Shown here piece after piece: positions 8,790 to 17,879 of a stretch of 48,631 nt of DNA. Under the pieces are notes generated by a model. It was not told the origin of the DNA, made no database searches, and saw nothing but the letters and a program-made list of their open reading frames with translations. How positions within the stretch are numbered: position 1 is the first letter of the stretch; every line of letters begins with the position of its first letter. The translations under genes and the position numbers were made by a program. The DNA is from Saprospiraceae bacterium (GTDB lineage Bacteria > Bacteroidota > Bacteroidia > Chitinophagales > Saprospiraceae): NCBI GenBank assembly GCA_021298575.1, contig JAJTFM010000034.1, forward strand, positions 1 to 48,631, in the 5' to 3' direction.

Positions 8790-8842
8790 GCCCTAACCAA
8801 ATAAAACCAAATTATCTTTAAGCGATTGCTTTCTTTGTTGTG
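8754..8842 (-). ncRNA. Candidate small RNA, about 90 nt, with own promoter and terminator
   Basis: The 360 bp between the DPP-IV and M28 genes holds no plausible protein gene, but on the minus strand it has an ordered set of signals. A TTG/TACCTTTG promoter (8879-8847) is followed by about 50 nt of leader and a strong terminator hairpin. The predicted transcript starts near 8842 with a small AAGC-AATC-GCTT stem-loop. A single-stranded stretch then contains ATTTGGTT twice, 9 nt apart, before the terminator. The doubled motif looks like a base-pairing region. No known RNA family is claimed; it could also be a degenerate remnant of a leader. Confidence 0.55.
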
Positions 8843-8846
8843 ATCA

Positions 8847-8879
8847 CAAAGGTACGGGCACTTTGTGTAGTTTATACAA
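8847..8879 (-). promoter_or_regulatory. sigma-ABfr-type promoter of the candidate small RNA
   Basis: Minus strand TTG (8879-8877), a 22 nt spacer and TACCTTTG (8854-8847), with a perfect -7 box. The start is expected near 8842. Confidence 0.6.
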
Positions 8880-9057
8880 GAACACCCCGGAAAAAACTGA
8901 AAAATTATTTCGGCGCCAGTTTAGAGGATGACTGAACAGCGTTGTAGCCTTTGTAGGTTAAGGAACAATTTTACAACTAAAAAGCAAAAAATGGAATATA
9001 ATTTTTCATTTTTGCGAACGATTTTCAGCTTTCAAAATTAAATTTCATTTCTTTACA

Positions 9058-10471
9058 ATGACTAACTTTTCCATGTCAAATCGCTTTCCGGCAAGTCTTA
9101 TTGCAGTGGCGCTTATTCACATTTGTACACTAAGCCCCTTGTCCGGGCAGTCTGTACAGTTGAAAAATGATGCAATGGCTATTGACAGCATATACGACGA
9201 AGCACTTGTGAATGGCCGTTGCTATCCGTGGCTGGAGCGACTTTGTTATGATGTGGGGCATCGTCTGAGTGGCAGTAAAAACGCCGAAAATGCAGTAAAA
9301 TGGACCAAAGCTGTACTGGATACGATGGGACTCGACTCGGTGTGGCTACAGCCGTGCATGGTTCCGCACTGGGAGCGCGGGGAAGCGGAGGAGGTGAAGG
9401 TGTACGGAAAAGGAACAAAGCCCGTTGTACTACAGGCTTTGGCGCTTGGTGGATCGGTGGCTACGCCGACGGGAGGGATCCGTGCTGAAGTAGTGGAAAT
9501 CAGGAGCTGGGAGGAACTGGATGCACTTGGGGAGAAAGGGCTCAGGGGTAAAACAGTTTTTTACAACCGCCCGATGGATCCCACCAAAATCAGGACTTTC
9601 GAGGCTTACGGCGGTTGTGTTGACCAGCGCGTTACCGGTGCGTCGCGCGCAGCGAAATATGGTGCAGTGGCTGTACTTGTGCGCAGTATGAACCTGAAAA
9701 TTGACGATTTTCCTCATACAGGTTCGGTCATCTACGACTCCGCGTGCGTGCGCATACCCGCAGCGGCCATCAGTACGAAAGCCGCAGAGACGCTTGCAGC
9801 CGCCATAAAAGGACAGAAAAACCTTGAGGTGTAGTTGTCAGACGCTACCCGACGCGCCTTCGTACAACGTAATAGGCGAAATAAGAGGGAGCGAGCATCC
9901 CGACCGGTTCATCACTATGGGGGGGCACCTCGACAGCTGGGATGTGGGTCATGGTGCACACGACGACGGAGCCGGTCTTGTTCAGTGTATGGATGCCCTC
10001 AGATTATTGCAGCGTATCGGGTACAAACCGCGCAATACCATTCGTTTTGTTGCGTTCATGAACGAGGAAAACGGATTGCGCGGCGGAAAAGAGTACGCCA
10101 GAGAGGCTGTCCGGAAAGGTGAAAAACACGTATTTGCCATTGAGAGCGATGCGGGCGGATTCACGCCTAGAGCGCTCACGTTTGAGTCGGCAGATCCTGC
10201 ATTCGATGACAAGTTCCGGCAGATCAGAGGCTGGGAGACTATTTTTGAGAACTATGGAATACGGATAAACAAAGGCGGATCGGGCGCCGATGTAAGTCCG
10301 CTCCGACCCACCCACGCCGTGCTGAGCGGCTATTCGCCTGATTCACAGCGATACTTCGATTTCCATCATACTGCCGATGATACATTCGACAAAGTGCACA
10401 AACGGGAACTTGAACTCGGTGCAGCAACAATCGCAGGTATCGTGTATCTGATGGATATGTACATCAGATAA
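9058..10471 (+). pseudogene. M28-family metallopeptidase, frameshifted in the middle
   Basis: The first frame runs from the ATG at 9058 with a signal peptide ending near LSGQS. It contains a PA-type inserted domain (KYGAVAVLVRSMN) and stops with KGQKNLEV at 9834. The second frame then continues as SCQTLPDAPSYNVIGEIRG to 10471. It carries the zinc ligands of M28: GGHLDSWD (His, Asp), AHDDGAG (Asp), NEENGLRG (Glu pair) and FHHTADDT (His). Homologues have a few residues between the two parts, so a small deletion not divisible by three at about 9831-9840 explains the break. Such enzymes are secreted Zn aminopeptidases or carboxypeptidases. It is either a young pseudogene or a sequencing error. 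Confidence 0.85.
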
Positions 10472-10649
10472 CCGTATTCATCGTGGCGGGCGGCTACCGT
10501 TCCCGCAGTTTTGTCGCCGTACCGTAAAATGTGATGAAATGTACAATTTTGGCTATTGACTGGCAACCATTATTCAGTAACTTGCGCCTGAATTGTGTTG
10601 TACTTTTAATCCATTCTCTTTTCCCTTAAACACTGATTTTCGGTTAACC

Positions 10650-13600
10650 ATGAAACACAGTCTTTTCATCCTGTCGCTGCTCTGTGCTGCTACTGTTTCG
10701 GCCCAGAGTACTCTCACCATTCAGCGGAGCCTGAAGTGGACTGATTCTCCGCGCCAGTGGGTAACCCCGGACGGTGACGTTGCCGACGTCTGGAAATTCG
10801 AGGGCTGCACCTATGGAAACGACGCGATGACACTCCCCCTGTTTACCGAGCGTTTTGCTCTCGACAGGCCATCCGATATATCAGTATCGCTTTCGGAGGC
10901 GGAGTGGGAGGTGTTCAAGCCGGGTGACAATCCTGATCTGACGTCAATCGGCGTTGAAGCAGGTATAAGGACTTCAGTGGAACAGGAGCGCAAACAGTAT
11001 TTCGGTCGCATCAACTTGCTTCCATTCCGCAAAACAGGCAATACGTACGAGCGGCTGGTTTCTTTCAGTATCATCGTCAACATTACCCCGGCTGCTGTGG
11101 CTCCTGCTCCGGTTTCCGACCGCGGATTTACCGAGACATCTGTGCTGAGCAGCGGAAGCGTGTATAAATTCGGTGTTGAGAACTCCGGGATTTACAAACT
11201 GGACTACAACTACATCAGGAATGAACTGGGGGTAACGGACATAGACAATATTGATCCCCGTACTATACGCATTTATGGTAACGGCGGGGCTATGCTTCCG
11301 GAAAAAAATGGGGATGCCCGTCCTGACGATCTGCTCGAAAATGCCATACTGGTGGTTGGTGAGAGCGATGGTAAATTCAACGCAGGAGATTATATCCTTT
11401 TCTATGCAGTTGGTCCGCGGCCCTGGATTTACAGGCCATCCAACAGCGAACCGGTACTCACAACCCGGGTAAACCTGTATGATGAACATGCCTGGTACTT
11501 TCTGAAAACAGGCGACGGAACCGGACTGAGGATTTCGGAACAGGCAGAAACAGCGGCCACATTCACTACCGATCGCTGGTTCGGCGATTATTTCTACCAG
11601 AGCCGTTCAAAAACATACACATTTGATTTCCCTGATATCGTTACCGACAGTACCGCGCGCATACGCGGGGAGTTCGCAGGGAGGAGCAATGTAAGTCAAA
11701 GCGTGCGTTTTCAGATTTCGGGCTCCACCTTCAGCAAATCCATAGCCGGAGTTGATACCGATAACAATGACGGTCCCTTTGCAGCCAATGCCGTTGTCAC
11801 CGGATCATTTCTGCCCACTGGCAGTCCGCTGCAGGTAGTGGTAAACTACCCTGAAGTGGGTAGTTCCAGTGAGGGATGGCTTGACTATATTGAGCTGAAC
11901 GTGCGCAGGAGGCTCAATATGAGCGGCGATATACTGGAGTTCAGAGATGTCAAATCCATCAGCAGCCCTGCGACGCAGTTTCGTATTTCCAATGCAGGCA
12001 GTAACCTGACAATATGGGATGTCACTACGCCGCAGACGCCCCGGAAGCAATTGTTCACACAAACGGGCAGTATTGTTTCCTTTGGAGCGGCCACACAGGG
12101 CGTGCTCCGCAATTTTGTTGCCTGGAATGCTTCTGCGTCTTTTCCAAAACCGGAGTCAGCAGCAGGGAAAATCGCCAGCCAGAATCTGCACGGTTTGCGC
12201 GGACTGGACATGGTTATTCTGTATCATCCCGAGATGGAGCAGGCTGCCGAGCGACTTGCCGAACACAGAAGATCTTTCAGCGGGTTGTCTGTGGCAACCG
12301 TGGATGTACTTAAGCTTTTCAACGAGTTTTCTTCAGGAGGGAAAGATCCTGTGGCAATACGCGATTTTGCCCGCATGCTGCTCGAGCGCGACCCGGACAA
12401 GTTTCAGTATCTACTCCTGTTTGGCGACGGATCGTTCGACCCGAAGAACAATTCAAACGGCGACGGGAACAACGACTATATCCCGGTATTTGAAACAGCG
12501 GAGTCATTCAGTCCGATCAATGCCTTTCCATCCGACGACTTTTTCGCACTGCTGAGCCCTGTAGAGGGTGGAGCGCTCACTGGTTCACTGGATATAGCCG
12601 TGGGAAGACTTGTTGCGCGCAACACCGAAGACGCGGAATATCTCACCGATAAAATAATTGCGTACGATAAGGACCCTGCTCTTTTGGGCGACTGGCGGCT
12701 GAGGGTACTGTTTATCGCTGATGATGAAGATGGCAATGCGCACATCAACCAGGCCGAAGACAATACCAATGCGGTAAAATTTTTCAATAACGAGAAAGTT
12801 TACTTTGATGCCTACCAGCAGGTAGCCACGTCGGCAGGGCAGCGTTTTCCTGATGCGAAGGCTGCCATCAACTCCAATATTTTCAAGGGCAACCTGATTA
12901 CCCACTACATTGGTCACGGGGGGCCGCGCGGATGGTCGCAGGAGCGCGTACTGGACAACAATGACATAGCCAGCTGGGATAACAAGAACCGTTATCCGCT
13001 CATCATTACTGCTACCTGCACATTTGGGGGTTACGACGATTATACTACTCTGACGGGGGGGGAGCAGGCCCTTTTACGGGTTAATTCAGGTGCTATTGCG
13101 CTGTTTACAACTGTAAGATCAGTTTATATAAACGGTAACGAAGACCTGACAGATGCTGTACAGAGTATTATTTATGAGAAGATTAACGGAGAGTATCGCA
13201 CTATCGGACGGATATTGAAGGACTCCAAGAACAAACTGACTTCCGATATCCAGAACGCCCGTCGTTTTACCCTGCTGGGTGATCCGGCCATGACACTGGC
13301 CATACCGGAAAACCGGGTAGCCACCACCAGAATAAGCGGACCTGACGGGGAGGTTGACACACTTAAAGCGCTCATGCCGGTTACACTGGAGGGAATAGTT
13401 ACAGACCCTGTCGGTAACAGGCTGACCGATTTTAACGGACGCGTATATGTTACACTGTTTGATAAAAAGCAGAACCTGCAGACACTGGCACAGGATCAGG
13501 GTAGCTACCGGAAAGAGTTTGCGGTACAGCGCAGTGTGATATTCAGAGGAATTGCAACGGTGAACAGCGGAGAATTCACTATCAGTTTTGTGATTCCCAA

Positions 13601-14402
13601 AGATATCAACTACAACTATGGTTTTGGAAAAATCAGCTATTATGCCGAAGATGGCACGCCGCTGGATGCTGCCGGAGCTGATGAAACCATTGTTATCGGC
13701 GGCAATGCCGGCGTAATCAAAGACAACCGGCCGCCGTTGGTGCAGGCATTTCTGAATACAGATGCCTTTGTTACAGGGGGTGTTACCGATAATTCGCCGA
13801 AAGTACTGGTGAAGTGTTCGGATGATTATGGCATGAACGTGACGGGAACCAGCCTTGGGCACGATCTGACGGCAGTACTTGATGGCAACGTACTGGAAAC
13901 CATTGTACTCAACGAATTTTACCAGAGTGCTCCTGATGATTCGCGCAAGGGGCAGGCCGTTTATCCGCTGAACAATCTGGCTCCCGGCAAGCACACGCTG
14001 GCAGTCAAGGGCTGGGATATCGCCAACAATTCGGGAGAGGGTTATGTCGAGTTTATTGTTGCAGAAGACGGAGATGCGGCGCTCAGCCATGTACTCAACT
14101 ACCCGAATCCGTTCACAACCAATACGTGGTTCCAGTTTGAGCACACCCTTGCCGGACAAATGCTTGATGTACAGGTCAGTATATTTTCCGTTGCAGGCAG
14201 GTTGGTGAAAACCATACAGCAAACCGTTGCGAATACCGACGGGTATCGGGTTACCGATATACAATGGGACGGCAAGGATGATTATGGGGATCAACTGGCC
14301 AGAGGTGTTTACCTTTACCGGGTGAAAATACGGGGTACCGATACTTCCGGCAACCAGACTACCGCAGAAAGCGAGTTTGAAAAGCTGGTTATCCTGAAGT
14401 AG
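10650..14402 (+). CDS. porU: Type IX secretion system sortase PorU
   Basis: 1250 residues from the ATG at 10650, which opens a signal peptide (MKHSLFILSLLCAATVSAQ). A TTG start at 10593 would add 19 residues with no signal character. PorU is the gingipain-family (C25) cysteine peptidase that removes the C-terminal sorting domain of T9SS cargo and links the cargo to a surface glycolipid. The C25 region is clear: catalytic His in HYIGHGGPRGW (about H756) and catalytic Cys in ITATCTFGG (about C790), preceded by LLFGDGSFDPKNN. The C-terminus has a sorting-domain-like fold starting at YPNPFTTNTWFQF, with GVYLYRVKI, as PorU itself carries. porV follows after 139 bp, the order seen in many Bacteroidota. 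Confidence 0.93.
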   Translation: MKHSLFILSLLCAATVSAQSTLTIQRSLKWTDSPRQWVTPDGDVADVWKFEGCTYGNDAMTLPLFTERFALDRPSDISVSLSEAEWEVFKPGDNPDLTSIGVEAGIRTSVEQERKQYFGRINLLPFRKTGNTYERLVSFSIIVNITPAAVAPAPVSDRGFTETSVLSSGSVYKFGVENSGIYKLDYNYIRNELGVTDIDNIDPRTIRIYGNGGAMLPEKNGDARPDDLLENAILVVGESDGKFNAGDYILFYAVGPRPWIYRPSNSEPVLTTRVNLYDEHAWYFLKTGDGTGLRISEQAETAATFTTDRWFGDYFYQSRSKTYTFDFPDIVTDSTARIRGEFAGRSNVSQSVRFQISGSTFSKSIAGVDTDNNDGPFAANAVVTGSFLPTGSPLQVVVNYPEVGSSSEGWLDYIELNVRRRLNMSGDILEFRDVKSISSPATQFRISNAGSNLTIWDVTTPQTPRKQLFTQTGSIVSFGAATQGVLRNFVAWNASASFPKPESAAGKIASQNLHGLRGLDMVILYHPEMEQAAERLAEHRRSFSGLSVATVDVLKLFNEFSSGGKDPVAIRDFARMLLERDPDKFQYLLLFGDGSFDPKNNSNGDGNNDYIPVFETAESFSPINAFPSDDFFALLSPVEGGALTGSLDIAVGRLVARNTEDAEYLTDKIIAYDKDPALLGDWRLRVLFIADDEDGNAHINQAEDNTNAVKFFNNEKVYFDAYQQVATSAGQRFPDAKAAINSNIFKGNLITHYIGHGGPRGWSQERVLDNNDIASWDNKNRYPLIITATCTFGGYDDYTTLTGGEQALLRVNSGAIALFTTVRSVYINGNEDLTDAVQSIIYEKINGEYRTIGRILKDSKNKLTSDIQNARRFTLLGDPAMTLAIPENRVATTRISGPDGEVDTLKALMPVTLEGIVTDPVGNRLTDFNGRVYVTLFDKKQNLQTLAQDQGSYRKEFAVQRSVIFRGIATVNSGEFTISFVIPKDINYNYGFGKISYYAEDGTPLDAAGADETIVIGGNAGVIKDNRPPLVQAFLNTDAFVTGGVTDNSPKVLVKCSDDYGMNVTGTSLGHDLTAVLDGNVLETIVLNEFYQSAPDDSRKGQAVYPLNNLAPGKHTLAVKGWDIANNSGEGYVEFIVAEDGDAALSHVLNYPNPFTTNTWFQFEHTLAGQMLDVQVSIFSVAGRLVKTIQQTVANTDGYRVTDIQWDGKDDYGDQLARGVYLYRVKIRGTDTSGNQTTAESEFEKLVILK

Positions 14403-14408
14403 TCCATA

Positions 14409-14416
14409 TATTTTTG
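14409..14416 (+). promoter_or_regulatory. Possible -7 element for porV
   Basis: TATTTTTG matches TAnnTTTG 7 bp after the porU stop. No TTG at 17-23 nt upstream is obvious, so porV may have its own promoter or be read through from porU. Confidence 0.35.
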
Positions 14417-14488
14417 ACTATTCCGGACAACCGGGTACACAAATTGTGCGTCATGGCATAGTATTGGATGCAATGCGGGTATCCTCAC

Positions 14489-14507
14489 CTCCGTCAAGTG
14501 AACGGAG
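14489..14507 (+). other. Hairpin in the porV leader
   Basis: CTCCGT and ACGGAG form a 6-bp stem with a 7-nt loop, 34 bp before the porV start. It has no T-tract, so it is not a terminator. Confidence 0.35.
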
Positions 14508-14541
14508 TAATCACCAGCTAACAGTAAAATAATACTGAAAA

Positions 14542-15774
14542 ATGAAGAAATTGTTCGTACGGCTGTTAATGATGTCGCCGTTTGTTTTGTCCGCCGGACA
14601 TACCGAAGCCCAGGTTTTCGCCCGTTGTCAGGATGGCCAGGGTTATTCGTTCAATCCAGTAACAGGTCAGACTATTCCGACCGGGGAGCGTTGTGCCAAT
14701 GCAGTAACCTCTGCTGTACCTTTCCTCCGTATTGTGCCTGATGCGCGCGGCGGTGCGATGGGCGATGTTGGCATTGCAACTTCTGCCGATCCCAATGGTA
14801 TGCACTATAACCCTTCGAAGCTTGCATTTGCTACCAAAAATGTGTCAATATCGGCCACATACACACCATGGATGCGCAATCTTGGTCTGAATGACGTTTA
14901 TCTTGCTTATCTTTCAGGCTATTACAGGCTCGACGATCGTCAGGCTGTAGGTGCCAGTCTGCGCTACTTTTCGCTGGGTGACATTGAGTTCACCAACGAA
15001 CAGGGAGAGTCTCTTGGTCAGGGCCGCCCCAATGAATTTGAGTTCAGTGCCGGATATGCGCGCAAACTGTCGGATAACCTGTCTGCAGCAGTTGGAGCCA
15101 AGTTTATCTATTCCAATCTGGCAACAGGTCGAATTGTTGAAGGAAACGAGATTCGTCCGGGGGTTGCAGGAGCTGCCGATCTTTCCATGACTTACCGCAA
15201 ACCGGTTAAAATAAACCGGTACAAGTCTGACTTTACATTTGGTGCTGCAGTGAGCAATCTGGGATCCAAAATTACCTATACCAACTCGGTGAATCGAGAT
15301 TACATACCCACCAACCTTGGTGTGGGTACTGCACTGAAAATAGGTTTGGATGATTACAACTCTATCACCCTTACCACCGACTTCAACAAGTTGTTAGTTC
15401 CCACTCCGCGTCCCGAGATAGACGACGACGGTGATGGTATTCCTGATTACAAGCAATTGTCACCGGTTCGCGGAGTATTCCGTTCGTTCGGAGATGCGCC
15501 GGGTGGTTTTAGTGAAGAGCTCAAGGAAATCACCGTTGGTGCAGGTGCCGAGTACTGGTACGATGACCAGTTTGCTGTGCGTATGGGATATTTCCATGAG
15601 CACTATTCCAAGGGTAACCGCAAGTACTTCAGTGTAGGTTTGGGAGTGAAGTACAATATTTTTGGCCTTAACTTCTCCTATCTTGTGCCTACCAGCAATC
15701 AGCGCAATCCGCTTGACAATACGCTCAGATTCTCTCTTATCTTCGATTTCGAGGCGTTTGAGGGTGAAGAATAA
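14542..15774 (+). CDS. porV: Type IX secretion system outer-membrane protein PorV
   Basis: 410 residues with a signal peptide (FVLSAGHTEAQ). PorV (LptO, PG27-like) is a 14-strand FadL-like barrel that receives folded cargo from the translocon by its sorting domain and carries it to PorU. The recognisable N-terminal signature is present: VPFLRIVPDARGGAMGDVGI followed by SADPNGMHYNPSKLAF. The rest shows alternating barrel strands and ends in an aromatic-rich strand (SLIFDFEAF). A Ca-binding-like loop (DDDGDGIPDYKQ) lies at about residues 295-306. It is followed by an intrinsic terminator. Confidence 0.95.
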   Translation: MKKLFVRLLMMSPFVLSAGHTEAQVFARCQDGQGYSFNPVTGQTIPTGERCANAVTSAVPFLRIVPDARGGAMGDVGIATSADPNGMHYNPSKLAFATKNVSISATYTPWMRNLGLNDVYLAYLSGYYRLDDRQAVGASLRYFSLGDIEFTNEQGESLGQGRPNEFEFSAGYARKLSDNLSAAVGAKFIYSNLATGRIVEGNEIRPGVAGAADLSMTYRKPVKINRYKSDFTFGAAVSNLGSKITYTNSVNRDYIPTNLGVGTALKIGLDDYNSITLTTDFNKLLVPTPRPEIDDDGDGIPDYKQLSPVRGVFRSFGDAPGGFSEELKEITVGAGAEYWYDDQFAVRMGYFHEHYSKGNRKYFSVGLGVKYNIFGLNFSYLVPTSNQRNPLDNTLRFSLIFDFEAFEGEE

Positions 15775-15818
15775 CCTTGTTTTGGTTGTTACCAAAAGTT
15801 GGTTTTCATTTTTGATGC

Positions 15819-15858
15819 AAAAGGAGCCATTCCGGATCAGTCTGGGACGGCTCCTTTT
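15819..15858 (+). terminator. Intrinsic terminator after porV
   Basis: AAAAGGAGCC and GGCTCCTTTT form a perfect 10-bp stem ending in a short T-run, 44 bp after the porV stop. It separates the secretion genes from the regulatory operon. Confidence 0.75.
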
Positions 15859-15943
15859 GTATCAAATGACATATGAAATGACCCTGATATGTGTAAAACT
15901 GGATATTTCCTGTGATCTGTATAAAACAATCGTAACTGAAGGT

Positions 15944-15972
15944 TTGAAACAGCGTAATCATGGATTACCTTT
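15944..15972 (+). promoter_or_regulatory. sigma-ABfr-type promoter of the two-component regulatory operon
   Basis: TTG at 15944-15946, an 18 nt spacer and a perfect TACCTTTG at 15965-15972. This box overlaps an upstream ATG at 15960, showing that the real start of the next gene is the ATG at 16002. Confidence 0.7.
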
Positions 15973-16001
15973 GTAGTCCGACAAAAAAGAAAAACACGCC
16001 A

Positions 16002-17171
16002 ATGGCTAAAATACTGATAGTTGACGATGAGACTCCAATTCGCAGAACCCTGCGGGACATCCTTGAATTTGAAGGGTACGAGGTGGATGAAGCCGTGGAT
16101 GGTCTCGATTGTGTAGCCAAAGTACAGAAAGAAAAATATGATGTAGTCATCATGGATATCAAGATGCCCAAGATGGACGGTATCGAGGCACTGGAAAGAC
16201 TGCAGATACTTTCTCCGGAAACCCCGGTGATTATGGTGAGCGGGCACGGCACCATTGATACCGCTGTAGAGGCGGTCAAGAAAGGAGCTTTTGATTTTAT
16301 CTCAAAACCGCCTGACCTGAATCGTATGCTCATTACCGTTCGTAATGCACTCGACCGGAGTGAACTGGTGAACACGACCCAGGTACTCCGAAAACAGGTA
16401 AAAGCGAACAAGGGTGTAAACATGATTGGCGAGAGTGCACCCATACTTGAAATCAAGAAAATGCTTGAGCGTGTGGCACCCACCGACAGCCGTGTTCTTA
16501 TTACGGGTCAGAACGGTACAGGTAAAGAGCTGGTAGCCCGGTGGATACACGAGAAAAGCAATCGTGCTGACGGACCACTGGTAGAAGTCAACTGTGCTGC
16601 GATACCCTCGGAACTTATTGAAAGTGAGCTTTTTGGTCATAAAAAAGGCTCTTTTACAGGTGCCATTGCCGATAAGGCCGGGAAGTTTGAGTCAGCCACG
16701 AGCGGTACACTTTTTCTCGATGAGATAGGCGACATGAGTCTGGATGCACAGGCGAAAGTACTGCGGGCGTTGCAGGAGAGCAAGATCACGCGCGTGGGCG
16801 ACAACAAGGAAATAAAAGTAGATGTGCGCGTGTTGGCAGCCACCAACAAAGACCTCAGAGAGGAGATTGCTGCCGGTCGTTTCCGGGAGGATTTGTACCA
16901 CAGGCTTGCTGTAATTGTAGTAAAAGTACCTTCGCTGAACGAGCGTCGCGATGATATTCCGCTTCTGCTTGAACATTTCAACAGGAGAATAGCCGATGAT
17001 TACGGGCATCAGCCCAAATATTTCCTGCCTGATGCTGTAAAAGCACTGCAGGATCACAACTGGACGGGTAACATACGCGAACTTGCCAATGTCATTGAAC
17101 GACTGTTTATCCTTTGCGATCAGACAGTAAGTGGTGAGGAAGTTCGCAGGTATGTGTATCCAAACGGATAA
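16002..17171 (+). CDS. NtrC-type sigma-54 activator response regulator without a DNA-binding domain
   Basis: 389 residues. A receiver domain comes first (residues 1-120, phospho-acceptor D52 in VVIMDIKMPKMDG). The AAA+ sigma-54 activator domain follows, with Walker A GQNGTGKE, the RNA-polymerase loop GSFTGA (a conservative variant of GAFTGA), Walker B LFLDEIGD and WTGNIRELAN. The protein stops only about 25 residues after that motif (ending VRRYVYPNG), so the usual Fis-type helix-turn-helix is absent. Such proteins use ATP to open promoters held by sigma-54 polymerase; without the HTH it would act from solution or through partners. The start is set by the promoter at 15965. It lies 4 bp before the OmpR-type regulator. 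Confidence 0.92.
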   Translation: MAKILIVDDETPIRRTLRDILEFEGYEVDEAVDGLDCVAKVQKEKYDVVIMDIKMPKMDGIEALERLQILSPETPVIMVSGHGTIDTAVEAVKKGAFDFISKPPDLNRMLITVRNALDRSELVNTTQVLRKQVKANKGVNMIGESAPILEIKKMLERVAPTDSRVLITGQNGTGKELVARWIHEKSNRADGPLVEVNCAAIPSELIESELFGHKKGSFTGAIADKAGKFESATSGTLFLDEIGDMSLDAQAKVLRALQESKITRVGDNKEIKVDVRVLAATNKDLREEIAAGRFREDLYHRLAVIVVKVPSLNERRDDIPLLLEHFNRRIADDYGHQPKYFLPDAVKALQDHNWTGNIRELANVIERLFILCDQTVSGEEVRRYVYPNG

Positions 17172-17175
17172 AACT

Positions 17176-17868
17176 ATGACAGAGAGAGTACTGATCGTTG
17201 AAGATGAGCCCAAGGCGGCTGAGTCATTCAGAAAATGGCTGGAGGAAAACAATTTTGGTGCCGATATTGCTCCTGATGGAGCGGTTGGCCGACATTTGGC
17301 GCTTTCAGAGAAATACGATCTGGTACTGCTTGACCTGAACCTGCCTTATGTGAGTGGTTATGAGGTATGTCGTGAAATCAAGAGTCAGAAACCCCAGATG
17401 CCTGTAATACTGGTGACAGCTTTGGGTGGTATAGATCAAAAACTGAGTGGATTTGATGCAGGTGCTGATGACTACATAGTCAAACCGTTCGATTTCCGGG
17501 AATTAATGGCCAGAATGAGACTTTTGCTCAGACGAACCAAGGATGAGCCAACATCTTCCGGACAGGAAGGTGTGCTTCGTGCAGCTGACCTGGAAATGAA
17601 TCTGGCTTTCAAAACCGTCAGAAGAGGTAATACCCTGATTTCACTCACTGCCAAGGAATTTGCATTGCTGGAATTTCTGATGAAGAAATCCGGGAAAGTA
17701 GCCTCCCGATACGAGATTGTTGAGGAGGTCTGGGATGTAAATTTCGATACAGGAACTAATGTGGTAGATGTTTATATCAATTTTCTCCGCAGGAAAATTG
17801 ATAAAAACTTCGAACCCAAACTGATTCATACCAAACAGGGGATGGGATACTTCATAAAATATCCCTGA
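17176..17868 (+). CDS. OmpR/PhoB-family response regulator
   Basis: 230 residues from the ATG at 17176. The receiver domain has acidic residues E9/D10 and phospho-acceptor D53 in LVLLDLNLPYVSG, plus the switch Thr (LVTALGG) and Lys (YIVKPFD). A winged-helix DNA-binding domain follows at about residues 135-228 (LTAKEFALLEFLMKKSGKV and VVDVYINFLRRKID). It lies 4 bp after the NtrC-like gene and 11 bp before the kinase gene, so the three are almost certainly one operon and this is the likely cognate DNA-binding output of the kinase. Confidence 0.95.
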   Translation: MTERVLIVEDEPKAAESFRKWLEENNFGADIAPDGAVGRHLALSEKYDLVLLDLNLPYVSGYEVCREIKSQKPQMPVILVTALGGIDQKLSGFDAGADDYIVKPFDFRELMARMRLLLRRTKDEPTSSGQEGVLRAADLEMNLAFKTVRRGNTLISLTAKEFALLEFLMKKSGKVASRYEIVEEVWDVNFDTGTNVVDVYINFLRRKIDKNFEPKLIHTKQGMGYFIKYP

Positions 17869-17879
17869 AAAGCGACGTA

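Noticed and set aside
13119-14294. 391-codon open frame antisense to porU
   Set aside because: It lies wholly inside porU, which has clear catalytic motifs. The translation has no recognisable domain and reads as a shadow frame.
15960-16001. ATG at 15960 as start of the NtrC-like regulator
   Set aside because: It overlaps the -7 promoter box TACCTTTG at 15965; the receiver domain starts at 16002.
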